Source: Axinella damicornis (Eukaryota > Porifera > Demospongiae > Axinellida > Axinellidae). Taken from it: a DNA stretch of 64,000 nucleotides. The stretch spans positions 17,064,242 through 17,128,241 of the forward strand of contig OZ007506.1 of assembly GCA_963931865.1 (NCBI GenBank), read 5' to 3'. The notes under the pieces were generated by a model. The model worked only from the letters and a program-made list of their open reading frames with translations. It was not told the origin of the DNA and made no database searches. Below are positions 54,201 through 63,864 of this stretch, one piece after another. Both the position numbers and the translations under genes were made by a program. Position 1 is the stretch's first letter; every line of letters starts with the position of its first letter.

Positions 54201-57200
54201 TTGTATCCCCTTCTCACTTTCCGTCCTTATCCTTCACATCCTCTTCTCCCAGTGACTATTCTCCCCCTTACCTTACACTCCTCTCCCCTCCCTCTCCTTC
54301 ATACCTCAACCCCTCTCCCTCCCTCACACCACTTTCCCTACCTCTGTCACACCCCTCATACCCCTCCTTCCCTCACACCCCTCTCCCTCTCATCACACCC
54401 CTCCCCTCACATCCCTCTCCCTCCGCTACACCCTTTTCCCCTCCCTTTCTCATCCCTCACATCCACCTCCCCCCCTCACGTCCCTCTCCCTCCCTCCCCG
54501 CACACCCCTTTTCCCCTCCCTCACACCCCTTCCCCCTCACACCCATCTTCCCTCTCCCTCTCTCACCCCTCTCCCTCTCTCACACCCTTCTCCCCTCTCA
54601 CACCCTTCACCCTTCTCACACCCTCCTCATACCCACTCTCCCTTCCTCACACTCCCATTCTCCCTTCCCTCCTCAGCTGGTGGGTCAGAACCAGGAGCTG
54701 GTTGAGAAGAACGTCACCCTACAGGAGACCACATCGGAGGTCAGTCCTGCTATGAAAGTAGCGTCCACATACTGCATGTAGACAGCTAGATTACAGCTTG
54801 TTCCAATGAACACACACATTACATGAGTGAGCAATGGTGACCAATGGGATAACAAAAGCACTCGCAACTTCACTACTAAGGTTAATCTTTCGGCAGTGCA
54901 CACAACAGCAATCTTGATGGTGTAATCAAAATGTTTGTGTGCCTTTCATAGTGAGCAAACATTAGATTTGAAGATGGAGCAATTAGTAGTGTAACATTGC
55001 CTTGCTTGCATGTAACTAAACAACCATACTACTAAAGCATCAAACTCATGTTTATTTAAACATTAAATTTTGGAGAGTAAATTTTCCCCAGGTATCAGAA
55101 TGGCCGCAATGAATCGATATTGGTGCTAGTATTGGTGCGCCCTTAGCACTTATAATGTGACACTGTGTCGAAGTGTGCTTGCGTTTATTTGACTTGTGTT
55201 TTCTCCTCTGCAGGCAACCAGGGTAGCAGTGTCCATATCAGAGGCACAGAGTGCTGCTGCTCAGCAGCTAGCTGTGGAGGTGTGCAGACATTCTTTTTTT
55301 TTTTCTAGCATCATTAGGCAATAATTTCTGTGGGATTCTGGAGGTTCAAATCTTCCGTAAAAAGAAATAGCAGCACAAATGTACATATATGGTAGTCCTA
55401 CTCTCTATCTCTAGCCTTGTTCCTAAGCCTCGCCACACCTGGGAATGAGTATTTATGTTTGTTACCCATGAGGGGTATACCACACAATGGTGGCTAACGA
55501 GGGCCTGGAGAAGGCAAGAGCCTATTTAAACCATGAAGCTCAGGCCTCCCGGGACCGACGGCTTACTGTCCCCTTCGAAGAAAATCACGCTGAGGATGTG
55601 TATTGAGCACATATTGAATTTGGGATTCAGCAGCGCAGCTACTGTAACATTATACATGTATGCCTGACCCAGTCTTGTTCCCAGGCCCCCCACCTAGCTT
55701 TTCATAACTTGCAGTATGGAAGAGAGGGGAGAGCATGGGGGTGCGTGGGTGACGTAGTGATGATGCATTGTGCATAGGTGCACTGGGGCTCAGAACAGTT
55801 CTTGCTATTTGTTGGTTGGATGCCATGCTTACATAGCCCTCCCTGGGTTGGGGGGGGGGGGGGGGGGGGGGGAGGCATGTCTGGAAATGACATGTACATG
55901 TAGGTAATGACATTTATGATTTACTAGGCTCATTCCCAGGCCCACCCCGTTTTCTGTTCTTCGGTTTGCGTTGACAGTAATACATGGATGGGGAAGAGCT
56001 GGGGAAGAGCTGCAAAAAGCGGGGAAAGCCTGGTATTATCACGTGGATGATGTCAGGTGTACGTGGGGGGCCAACCACAAAAAAGTTTAAACACTGACGG
56101 GCGAAGTTGTGTAGAGCGTCTAGTCTAGAGTCTCAACTTGCCACGGAGAGTTTGAACCTAGCCGACTGGATGATGAACTGATCCAGGACATGCTGAAACG
56201 ACTACGGGCCCCATACCCCCTCTACGTCCATCTCACATCCACCTGACGTCACTCACATGATGAATGATACCAGGCCTTCCCCGGTTTTGCCTCTCTTTTG
56301 CTTCCATGTATTATTGTCAATGCAAACCAAAGAACAGAAAACGGGGTAGGCCTGGGAACAAGGCTAGAGATTAACCCAATAGGTGGCAACCTGAGAGGAC
56401 TACACTTACAAATGTTCAGTTCAATACGTCAACTTGGTAATGTTGCACAAAGCATGTGCTTGAATGAGTTTTATGGTATACTTTGTATGTGCAGTTAATG
56501 AGACCTCATTTTACTTCATTGCTGGCTTCTCTTACATCCAGCTGGCCAGTTGTGTGGATGACTTTGATTCCCTCATCACCCTCTCCTCATCCATACTGGA
56601 AGGAAGCAATCCCAGTGCTTCACTCGTCCTTGGTGTCCGAGGTTTGTTGTAGCACCTAGCCGTGCTAGTCTATCAGAGATGGAAATTAGTTGCACAAGTT
56701 TGATCGGTCGTGTAGAAATTTGATTGAACATCCGATTGTTTGTGCTGCAAGTTGACTAGGACATTCTCTTGGAATGGTCAGATAATGGCCAGTTGGCAGT
56801 ATTGTTATTTTCAGCTCTGGTCTGTCGAGCTGGACCATTCTCTCGCTATGCAGGAAGTTAGGTGGAGCAAACTGACAGGCTAGATAGACTAGCAGCAGTG
56901 ATCAATTGGTCACATTTTGGACCACATAAATATACGTAGAGGAGCTATGAAATCCTTGTGGGATAACTGGATGGTTGGCCTAAACATGGGCTAGAGCTCG
57001 AGCGGATATCTAGGACTCTGGACTGGACTGGCTGGACTATGGACTGGCCAAAATAGCTGTACACAGACAGCAAACGTCACCAAAGCTGTGAAGGGTTGTT
57101 TCCAACTCTGTCTCAAGTTGCTTCCTAGCCTGTTGAGGCATTGTCTCCTCGATTTCCGAGAGGTCAAAGGTCATGTGCTTATTTTGAGCTTCAACAAAGG

Positions 57201-57553
57201 TGGCCGATTCCTTGTGGGTTCTGTACCGGCTTTGAGCATCCATGACTTGTATCAACGGTTTCTTATGGAGGTCGCACACATTTGTTGGGACAGATCCATT
57301 GTCAAACTTTAATTGAGCTCTAGTTAGAATGCTCTGCGTGCTTGAAAGATGTGCTATTGTCTGCTCTGTTCACTCGTCCCTCTCCTGCTCAACAGGTTGT
57401 ACTTCTGCTGGAGAGGCTGAGTTGGCTTGGGAGAGGGGGTACGAGTCTCAGTTGGAGCAGGTGCGGAGGCTGCAGGCAGAAGTTGAAAGACTAAGGACAG
57501 TCGTGTCTGATCAGTTTGCCACTCAAGTGTCCAGTGCGTGTAATGTCCAGTGA
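42291..57553 (+). CDS. CEP85: Centrosomal coiled-coil protein, CEP85/CEP85L-like
   Basis: Sixteen exons: 42291-42426, 45674-46607, 47559-47679, 48037-48131, 48433-48523, 49258-49334, 49517-49592, 50407-50502, 51720-51784, 52237-52324, 52675-52833, 54102-54179, 54677-54739, 55214-55279, 56542-56641, 57396-57553; all phases fit and give 800 residues (human CEP85 is about 760). Residues 1 to about 340 are disordered and Ser/His/Pro-rich; the rest is coiled coil. Orthology rests on ordered matches to the vertebrate family: QLIDRQKQTISRLQQEVRE, DYLGNMPTMEEHQ, LKTSVKE then QNQELVEKNVTLQE, LASCVDDFDS.. SLVLGVR, and the C-terminus EVERLRTVVSDQFA. Vertebrate CEP85 proteins sit at centrosomes, interact with STIL or NEK2 pathways and act in centriole duplication and disjunction. 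Introns are full of minisatellites. Exon 1 joins exon 2 in phase, though an extra small exon cannot be excluded. Confidence 0.88.
45576..45610. mobile_element. AGCCTCG-family mini-hairpin with 10-bp flanking duplication
   Basis: A 35-bp hairpin starting agcctcgttccc and ending gggaacgaggct. The flanks 'agtgaagggt' (45565-45574) and 'aatgaagggt' (45612-45621) match at 9 of 10 positions. It is intronic, 64 bp before CEP85 exon 2. Confidence 0.75.
46687..46730. mobile_element. AGCCTCG-family mini-hairpin
   Basis: 44 bp, agcctcattcccaggccac to gtggcctgggaacgaggct, nearly perfect stem. 'agggtaa' occurs on both sides, though not at equal distance from the ends. Confidence 0.7.
46781..46920 (+). 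repeat. Minisatellite, 28-bp unit, 5 copies
   Basis: Five near-identical units starting 'cagagttgtcaagggtgcac' or 'cacagttgtc...', each ending 'gacctgat'. In CEP85 intron 2. Confidence 0.9.
47323..47409 (+). repeat. Minisatellite, 14-bp unit, about 6 copies
   Basis: The unit acacactcacatgc is repeated with small changes. In CEP85 intron 2. A GTCTCGG-type hairpin follows (about 47434-47511), and a short AC run forms the acceptor region of exon 3. Confidence 0.85.
47776..47905 (+). repeat. G-rich purine tract including a 23-G run
   Basis: Runs of G separated by single or double A, ending in an uninterrupted 23-G run at 47868-47890. In CEP85 intron 3. It has strong potential for G-quadruplex structures. 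Confidence 0.85.
48524..49182 (+). repeat. Minisatellite, 38-bp unit, about 17 copies, starting at a splice donor
   Basis: Each unit is 'gtgaggtggg' plus a 27-28 bp hairpin (agcctcgttccgcctgggaa to cgaggct). The array begins exactly at the intron boundary of CEP85 exon 5, so the authentic donor (aag/gtgaggt) is the first copy of a sequence that is then repeated about 17 times. There are no variable spacers. Confidence 0.92.
49388..49437. repeat. AGTCTCGGTACCAGACC hairpin
   Basis: A 50-bp hairpin with 21-bp arms, agtctcggtaccagaccct to agggtctggtaccgagact. 'gttagcaa' occurs before it and again after a gap on the other side. It resembles the AGCCTCG hairpins in size and layout but has different ends; a related one is at 47434-47480. 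Confidence 0.65.
50621..50657. mobile_element. AGCCTCG-family mini-hairpin with 11-bp flanking duplication
   Basis: 37 bp, agcctctttccctcccagg to ggcctgggaacgaggct. The flanks 'actcctagagt' (50610-50620) and 'acttctagagt' (50658-50668) match at 10 of 11 positions. In CEP85 intron 8. Confidence 0.75.
50779..51690 (+). repeat. Minisatellite, about 30-32 bp unit, about 30 copies
   Basis: Units of 'acatggggacagggtgatgt' plus 'gtacgatggg' with one- to three-base variants. It fills most of CEP85 intron 8. The long open frames on both strands are made only of this repeat. Confidence 0.92.
51927..51990 (+). repeat. Short tandem repeat, 12-bp unit
   Basis: 'ttagctaccacc' four times, with one 'acagtgta' interruption. 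CEP85 intron 9. Confidence 0.8.
52927..53874 (+). repeat. Minisatellite, 21-bp unit, about 45 copies
   Basis: The unit tgcctacatgtgtacatgttc with a/g changes at one position. Because 21 is a multiple of 3 and the unit lacks stops, several frames on both strands stay open for over 300 codons; none is a gene. CEP85 intron 11. Confidence 0.95.
54203..54676 (+). repeat. Pyrimidine-rich (CCCTCACAC/CTCCCT) low-complexity tract
   Basis: Several hundred bases of C/T-rich sequence with irregular 'cacacccctctccct' units, leading into the acceptor of CEP85 exon 13 (54677). The same strand bias probably reflects expansion of a polypyrimidine tract. Confidence 0.8.
54785..54960. repeat. Dispersed repeat related to 1095-1480
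   Basis: It shares the word order described for 1095-1480, including 'gagcaatggtgaccaa' and 'gatggtgtaatcaaaatg'. CEP85 intron 13. Confidence 0.4.
55926..56365. mobile_element. AGCCTCG-family element, 440 bp
   Basis: Begins aggctcattcccaggcc and ends ggcctgggaacaaggct. Inner arms pair over long stretches (tctgttcttcggtttgc / caaaccaaagaacaga; gaaagcctggtattatca / tgataccaggccttc). It lies in CEP85 intron 14. A partial relative precedes it at about 55672-55800. No open frame is convincing. Confidence 0.7.
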
Positions 57554-57763
57554 TCAGTGGAGGTGCAGACATTTGCTCCAATCAGCTCTTATGTACATGA
57601 ACAACTTGCTATAAAATACAGCAAAGAAATGTGCATGTTTTTGACTTTGATTTGATTACCCCTGAGGGGTTTACCACAATAATGGTAGTGTTGTTTTAAC
57701 GAAACCAGAAATGCATAATATTATTTCATTTTAGTACCGTAAACTATAACTTGAAGCATACAA

Positions 57764-57968
57764 TGCTTTGCTCCATCCTAGCCTCCCTCAAGTTGCTTGC
57801 CACTCTCAGATGCTGTGGTCTCCCCATGCAACCTGGTTTGCTCCAACCTAGCCTCCTCAAGTTGCTTGCCACTCTCAGACGTCCTGGTCTTCCCATGCAC
57901 CCTGGTTTGCTCCAGCCTATAGTCTCCTCAAGTTGCTCGCCACTCTCAGACGTCCTGGTCTTCCCATG
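57764..57968 (+). repeat. Tandem repeat, about 66-bp unit, 3 copies
   Basis: Each unit contains 'ctcaagttgcttgccactct', 'cctggtcttcccatg' and 'ggtttgctcca'. Downstream of the CEP85 stop; the open frame over it is repeat-derived. Confidence 0.8.
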
Positions 57969-58189
57969 ATATATGAACGTATTGTAATACGTACGTTCAC
58001 GTGAATATGAACGTATTGTAATATGTTCACGTGAACGTAATCGCGGGCTCGCTAATTAAATTGCACTTTTGTCGCCGGATGTAAAGCGGGCCAAGTATTT
58101 AATTGCGCAATGGGTGAGAAGCTGGCGTGAAAGCGGAGTCAAGGCTTCTCGAAGTAAGTCGTGTTATAATTATGTAACTTATAATTATC

Positions 58190-58800
58190 GACAATTAAAC
58201 CGGAGGTAGATGTGAAACATTTCTGCATAAATAATTATTTAAACCAGCGTCGAGACATGGGGATACTATATAATCCGGCCGCGGCATGCAAGAACAATTA
58301 AGTATTATACTCTATAGAAATGGTAGAATGCACAGTAGAATCTAGTGCCTCTATAAAGTCCATGCATGCATGGTCTCATAGAGCTGCATGGCCAGTTGCA
58401 GTTGACCGATGATCAATAGACTTATAGCTATGTAGACCTCCATTCCTTGTATACGCGATTGGGCACATTCTTAGAAACAAGATGGTTGGCATAATTTTGA
58501 GAGTGGACAGATTAGCCTATATTATCCCTGCAAAGAACTATGATGATGCTCTTGTTAGAAACTGCATGTCTGCTTGCGCTACAATTAGCCACATTGCACT
58601 TGGTGCCGCAGTAGTAAACTATTGTTATAATCATCCTCTTGATCATGCTATTTGTATATAGACAATGGGGCTCTCCATTCACAATGCACAGTTCAGCTGT
58701 AGCTATGTATCACATCACATGACAGACTGCATCTATCACAACTGGGTTAGTTAAAACATAAAGGGGATGCCCCTAAACACTGGACTAGCACCAACTTTGA
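58190..58800 (+). repeat. Diverged direct duplication, copy 1
   Basis: It shares with 60200-60780, in order: 'gaggt.g.tgtgaaac.ttt', 'aaaccagc.tcg', 'gtagtaaactattgtta', 'catgctatttgta', 'ccattcacaat', 'gtatcaca' and 'taaacactggact'. No coding is apparent. Confidence 0.55.
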
Positions 58801-60199
58801 CTAATTAATTAAGTCCAAGTGCTCTGCTTGTCAGAGTTTGATGTAACTAACCCTAAACCCAGAGTCTGATGTAACTATAACCCTAAACCCAGAGTTTCCA
58901 GTTCTAGCACAGCAGATTTGACATTGCAATTATCCCATGGGGAGACCTAACTAGAGGAAAAAATGTTCTCTGAAAAGTTAGGATCTAGTGATGACCCAAC
59001 TCTAAGAAACAAGGAGAAATGGCATTAACCAGCCTCAGTCCCATCCCAATGTAGAATTTAGGGATGGGATGGGACCAGGACTGAGTTCCTTGTTCCTTAG
59101 CTTTTTCTAGAGGTGGAATATGATAGGACATCACTAAATCCTTCGGATAAAAACTAGTTTGTCCACTTTTTCAAGCACATGAAACGCATAGCTTATTAGT
59201 TACGCGCAACATTACTGTAAAGTTTCAAGTGTACTGGATGTATGCCCTGATGTCAGATTTTAAGGTCTTGTTACTTAATCACCACATCAAGAAAGGAATG
59301 CTGCATGATGCAGTGATGGACGTGGACCTTGCATTGCGCAGGCTTCGATGCTTCATTCTAATCCATGCATTTTGTCTTGTGATCAATGTTATTATTGTCT
59401 TTCGGGTAATGTGTCTTGCTTAGGCTCGCCTCCCAACATGCAGGCTCGCATCCCAACAGGCTTGCCTCCCAACAGGCTCGCCTCCCATAGATTTGCTATC
59501 ACACATCATAGATGATGTAGTGACATCAGGCGCCAATAAGCTCCTGGTGACATTCATAGGCCATAATGGTGCAAAGTTTACAGTCCTATCAGATTGAAGC
59601 ATGCATTGAAGCGTTGACACTGCATGGTAGTCATAATACCTTGCTGAGACAGCTTCACTGTCAGGACCATTAAATTTATATCATGAGTGGTTTACAACAA
59701 TAGCTAATACCTGCATGGGACTCAAGGTCCACAGTCCACTGCTTTATCATGCACAATCAATCGTTGCAGGATGTGAATTCATGCTATAGGTCGCAAAGTT
59801 TAAAAGCACTATGAATAATAATATTGTGTGCATGCCTCCTGCAACAGCACCTCAGCATGGTGTGAGCCTGTGAGGTAGTGATACCATCATCTTGTAGTGT
59901 GCTGTTTACATGTATTCCCAGGTGTGGGTCTGGACTGGAGACTAGGTGCTAGTAGCTATGGCGATGTAATAGTTACCTGGCCTGAAAAAAAAACAAACAG
60001 CAGATGCGATGGCTCCCACCATCTGGCTCGTATCTTTTTGTCTTGGCACCATGCAGGGTGCCGAGACGGTGTAAATTGTTGTTGTTGGGTGCATGTAGCT
60101 ATACTGCACAGGTGGCCGAGAGACCAGCACGATCCCATAGGTTATGTTAATTCATTGGAAGACATGATGTATTATAAAATGACAGATATGTTATGAAAT
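58801..60199. other. No gene seen; short repeats between the two duplication copies
   Basis: Contains a 30-bp duplication with 'taaccctaaacccagag' (about 58850-58910), an inverted 'cagtcccatccca / tgggatgggac' pair (about 59034-59085), a 19-20 bp tandem of 'aggctcgcctcccaaca' (59423-59491) and a GTCTTGGCACC hairpin (60040-60067). The short open frames here have no recognisable domains. Confidence 0.5.
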
Positions 60200-60780
60200 C
60201 AGTGCGAATAAACTGGAGGTGGGTGTGAAACGTTTTTGCATGCTTTGACTTTGTGAAACCAGCATCGGAATACTAATCCAAGAACATATAATACTCAGGG
60301 TAAGAAATAGTGTTCACACACGCAAAGCATTTTAGTCAGCAAAAATCTTCAATCAAACATTTCCGCTTTTGTTGTGCGTACAATCAGAAAACGTAAAGAT
60401 AGCTGTTTAGTTCGTGCGTCCACTGAACTGTAATCATGGAGACTAGATTATAGGTCAACTCTGACAAGCATCATAGGCTTGAATGGTGAGCATAAAAGAA
60501 TAGAATAATGAGCAAAAACATAATGTGTCAAGGCCTATTGATGCTCCCCTGCCAAAAAAGCTATCTGTTTGCACTACGATTAACCATATATAGGTCAAGT
60601 CATTGCACCTCAGTGGAACAACAATGTAGTAAACTATTGTTACCATTGTGTTCTTCATCATGCTATTTGTAAATTGGGTTTCACCATTCACAATCGCTGT
60701 GACTCAGTTGTATCACATGATAGCTATCACAACATAAAAGTGTGGTGTCTCTAAACACTGGACTGGATTCATCAACTTGA
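60200..60780 (+). repeat. Diverged direct duplication, copy 2
   Basis: Counterpart of 58190-58800, closer to the laccase gene. It may carry duplicated upstream sequence of that gene; no coding is seen. Confidence 0.55.
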
Positions 60781-61071
60781 ATGTTTGACTCCAGTTTCAC
60801 TCTCCTGGAGTGGAAAATCCAGTCCTGCAGTGATTAGAGACATGCACCTAACAATGAATTATTATGGTAATGGTATACGTCTGATGCAATAGCACAGTTT
60901 TCTGTGGCAATTGGGAGTAGATAAATATTGCTGCCAGGAGAAAATAGCATGAAATAATATCAGATGGAGGAGCATTTATACTGAGAATCCAATTATGTAT
61001 ACAATACCATGGTTAAATTAGCAAATGATGTGTGATTGTGTGTGTGCATCCCTCTCTGCAGATCCCAAGGC

Positions 61072-63423
61072 ATGTATCTCAATCTGAAGTATAGGGTTGT
61101 TCTGCATGCCATACTGGTGTTCCAGTTGGCCTTCGCCATTGTTCAAGGCCAGGAGAACATCACTGATGCCACGTGTGATGAGTTCATGACGTACTGTCGG
61201 TGTCCCAAGGAGGTGGATGTATGCCGAATTGAACTTCACATTGAACCTCTTCTCACATTTACGCGGTACAAGCTTGACACTCCACCCGGTACGCAAGGCA
61301 AGATCTACTTCATCAATGAAACTACTGGAGAGCTACAGCATCTTCCACTGCCTCCAGATCGTCAATCATGTACCGACACTACTTGCACTACAGTCAATAC
61401 TGTCGACGGACGCACATTCCGCTCCTTTATCGGCATAAATGGACGCATACCTGGACCTACTCTGATTGTCCATGAGAATCAGACGGTTGTTGCCGATGTG
61501 AATAACCATTTGGAAACAGAAGGGACCTCTATTCACTGGCACGGGATGCACCAACACAACACTCCTTGGATGGATGGGATCGGCTTGATATCCCAATGCC
61601 CAATTGGGCCTAAGTCATCATTCCGCTATATTTTTAGAGCCTATCCACCTGGCTCATTCTGGTACCACTCACACAGTGGGGCTCAGCGAACCGATGGGCT
61701 CTATGGAGGTCTTATTGTCATGGAGGGGACAAATGCTAGTGCCAACCTGGGCATTGAGTTTGAGGATTTGCCTGAGCAGCACACCATGTCGTTGCTGGAC
61801 TGGCAACGAGAAGAAACAATTGACCTGTTTGCCAAAGTGCACTCAAAAATCCGCTATTTTCCAGATTCAAATAGTTTGATCGATGAAATCCCAACCAGCG
61901 AAAATGACTTTTACACACCAACTCTCGGTCCCGATGGATCAGCAATAGGGATTATTAAATATTGGTCTGGGCTGATAAATGGCTTAGGGAAGCACCCTGA
62001 TGTCCCTTTTAGTAAATCCAGACTGAGCATTTTCGAAGTTAGTGAAGGAAAGAGCTATCGTTTCCGTGCCATTGGTGCCCAATCTGTGTATGCCTACAAT
62101 ATATCCATTGATAACCACAAGCTGACTGTGATTGCAACCGATGGCTACTTCATACAACCGGTGGAAGTAGACTTTGTCATAGTCCACACTGGAGAGAGAT
62201 ATGACTTCATTATCAGTGCAGTTCAAACTGAACAGCCAGACTACTGGATCAGAGCTCGAACACTTGAGTTTAATTCCCCTGAACCAAGAAGTGGACCTCC
62301 AAGTATCCCTCCCCCATATGAGTCTCTTGAGCATGAGGCACTTGCAATTCTGCATTATTCAGGTGCCCCTCCCCCTACTTCTCTTGACTATAGTAACATC
62401 ACTAATATCTCGAGGGGATGCTCTGCAGACAATCCATGCACTGCTGTCAATTGCCCTTTTGAGAAATTCCATGAATCGTATCACATCGATTGCATTAACG
62501 TGCACGAGCTGAGACTACTAAATCCCACCCCAGACTCAGAGCTGCCTTCTATTGACGCTGATGTAGAATACATTTTTAATTTTGCGTTTGAGAATCCCCA
62601 ACGTACTAGCACGATCAACGGTAGGAATTTTATATTCCCATCAGCAGCACTTCAGACTCAACAGGATGAGCTGAACAGAGACAGGAAGACGTTTGAGTGT
62701 AACCTGGAAGACGACTGTAATGAAGGCTGCCATTGTCTTCACATCCACGATATACCATACAAGAAAACTGCCAGGCTTGTTGTCAGCACGAAAGGCAATT
62801 CTTTGCTCCGTAGAAGATTCACCCATCCCGTGCATCTCCATGGGCATAGCTTCCATGTTGTAGCAATTGGCTATGGTGATTACGATGACAATGGACTGCT
62901 TAGTGCTACCACAAATGACCTTGAATGTGGGAGTGGAAGCACTGCAGCCTTTTGCGTCAAACCTCAATGGCGGAATGTGAGTGAACTCAATTTCACAATC
63001 GATGAGTACACGGTACGAAAGGACACAGTCATCCTACCAGCTGGGGGGTACGTTGTCATCCACTTCATCTCGGACAATCCTGGATTCTGGTTCCTCCATT
63101 GCCACATTGAACCTCACCAGTTAGAAGGGATGGCCCTGGTCATTAATGAAGCACAAGAGCAGCAAAACCCACCTCCAAATGGCATGCGAACTTGCGGAAA
63201 CTTTACATGGAGCTTGGATACGTTTAACAAGAAGCTACAATTCAATCCAGATGAGCAAGCTTCGGGTTTATCGTTGGAGACAATAGTTGGAATCGCAGTG
63301 GGAGGGTTCTTAATTATCTGCATCGTTGTTGTATTACTGGTGATGATTTGGATATGTGTCTCAGGCAAGAAAAAGACGATATTTTGTGGCCAGAAATCCT
63401 ATCAAACATTTGCTGATGACTGA
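61072..63423 (+). CDS. Laccase-type multicopper oxidase with C-terminal membrane anchor
   Basis: 783 residues, coding part in one exon. I chose the ATG at 61072 because it starts a signal peptide (VVLHAILVFQLAFAIVQG). The upstream in-frame sequence ends in an acceptor-like tract (cctctctgcag, exon from 61062), which suggests an intron in the 5' UTR. Copper sites: HWHGMH at 155-160, WYHSHS at 197-202, HPVHLHGH at 585-592 and HCHIEPHQLEGM at 676-687. These supply the type 1, 2 and 3 ligands, with Met as the axial residue. Three cupredoxin domains are implied. A hydrophobic helix at about 737-762 followed by GKKK indicates a type I anchor with a short cytosolic tail. It oxidises phenolic or similar substrates with O2 at the cell surface; the physiological substrate is unknown. 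Confidence 0.93.
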   Translation: MYLNLKYRVVLHAILVFQLAFAIVQGQENITDATCDEFMTYCRCPKEVDVCRIELHIEPLLTFTRYKLDTPPGTQGKIYFINETTGELQHLPLPPDRQSCTDTTCTTVNTVDGRTFRSFIGINGRIPGPTLIVHENQTVVADVNNHLETEGTSIHWHGMHQHNTPWMDGIGLISQCPIGPKSSFRYIFRAYPPGSFWYHSHSGAQRTDGLYGGLIVMEGTNASANLGIEFEDLPEQHTMSLLDWQREETIDLFAKVHSKIRYFPDSNSLIDEIPTSENDFYTPTLGPDGSAIGIIKYWSGLINGLGKHPDVPFSKSRLSIFEVSEGKSYRFRAIGAQSVYAYNISIDNHKLTVIATDGYFIQPVEVDFVIVHTGERYDFIISAVQTEQPDYWIRARTLEFNSPEPRSGPPSIPPPYESLEHEALAILHYSGAPPPTSLDYSNITNISRGCSADNPCTAVNCPFEKFHESYHIDCINVHELRLLNPTPDSELPSIDADVEYIFNFAFENPQRTSTINGRNFIFPSAALQTQQDELNRDRKTFECNLEDDCNEGCHCLHIHDIPYKKTARLVVSTKGNSLLRRRFTHPVHLHGHSFHVVAIGYGDYDDNGLLSATTNDLECGSGSTAAFCVKPQWRNVSELNFTIDEYTVRKDTVILPAGGYVVIHFISDNPGFWFLHCHIEPHQLEGMALVINEAQEQQNPPPNGMRTCGNFTWSLDTFNKKLQFNPDEQASGLSLETIVGIAVGGFLIICIVVVLLVMIWICVSGKKKTIFCGQKSYQTFADD

Positions 63424-63768
63424 TTGGACCAATATTATGCTTTATTACTTTTGTTCTGGAATGGTTGGATGGTTTTCCTCCCGTTGAAGTGTGCATAACA
63501 ATCAAGTGTGTAAACTATGCCAGCCACCTGCTACCTTTTTGCTTGTTTATAATGCTTTTGCACATTGCACGTCATGCAATACTTTGCAATCTTGCAATGT
63601 AGCTGCCTATATACTATGACGTAGACTAAAATACCACTACTAACAACACCAAACGTCATAATTATGACACAATGTGCACACACAATGAATCTCATTCACT
63701 TATAGCTAAAATACTCAATAATAAGGCACTGATTGCTCACACACCTATATTCACCCCACCGAAAGGAT

Positions 63769-63810
63769 AGCCTCGGTCCCAGGCTCTCTCCTCAGCCTGG
63801 GACCGAGGCT
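63769..63810. mobile_element. AGCCTCG-family mini-hairpin with exact 10-bp flanking duplication
   Basis: 42 bp, agcctcggtcccaggct to agcctgggaccgaggct. The flanks 'accgaaagga' at 63758-63767 and 63811-63820 are identical. It sits in the 3' flank of the laccase gene. This is the cleanest evidence that these hairpins insert as units. Confidence 0.85.
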
Positions 63811-63858
63811 ACCGAAAGGAGTACAACAGTAACATTAACCAACTCAAGAAGTAATTAA

Positions 63859-63864
63859 AATAAA
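63859..63864 (+). terminator. Possible polyadenylation signal for the laccase gene
   Basis: AATAAA about 435 bp after the stop codon, the nearest canonical hexamer in this flank. If correct, the mini-hairpin at 63769 lies in the 3' UTR. The remaining sequence to 64000 shows nothing else. Confidence 0.35.
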
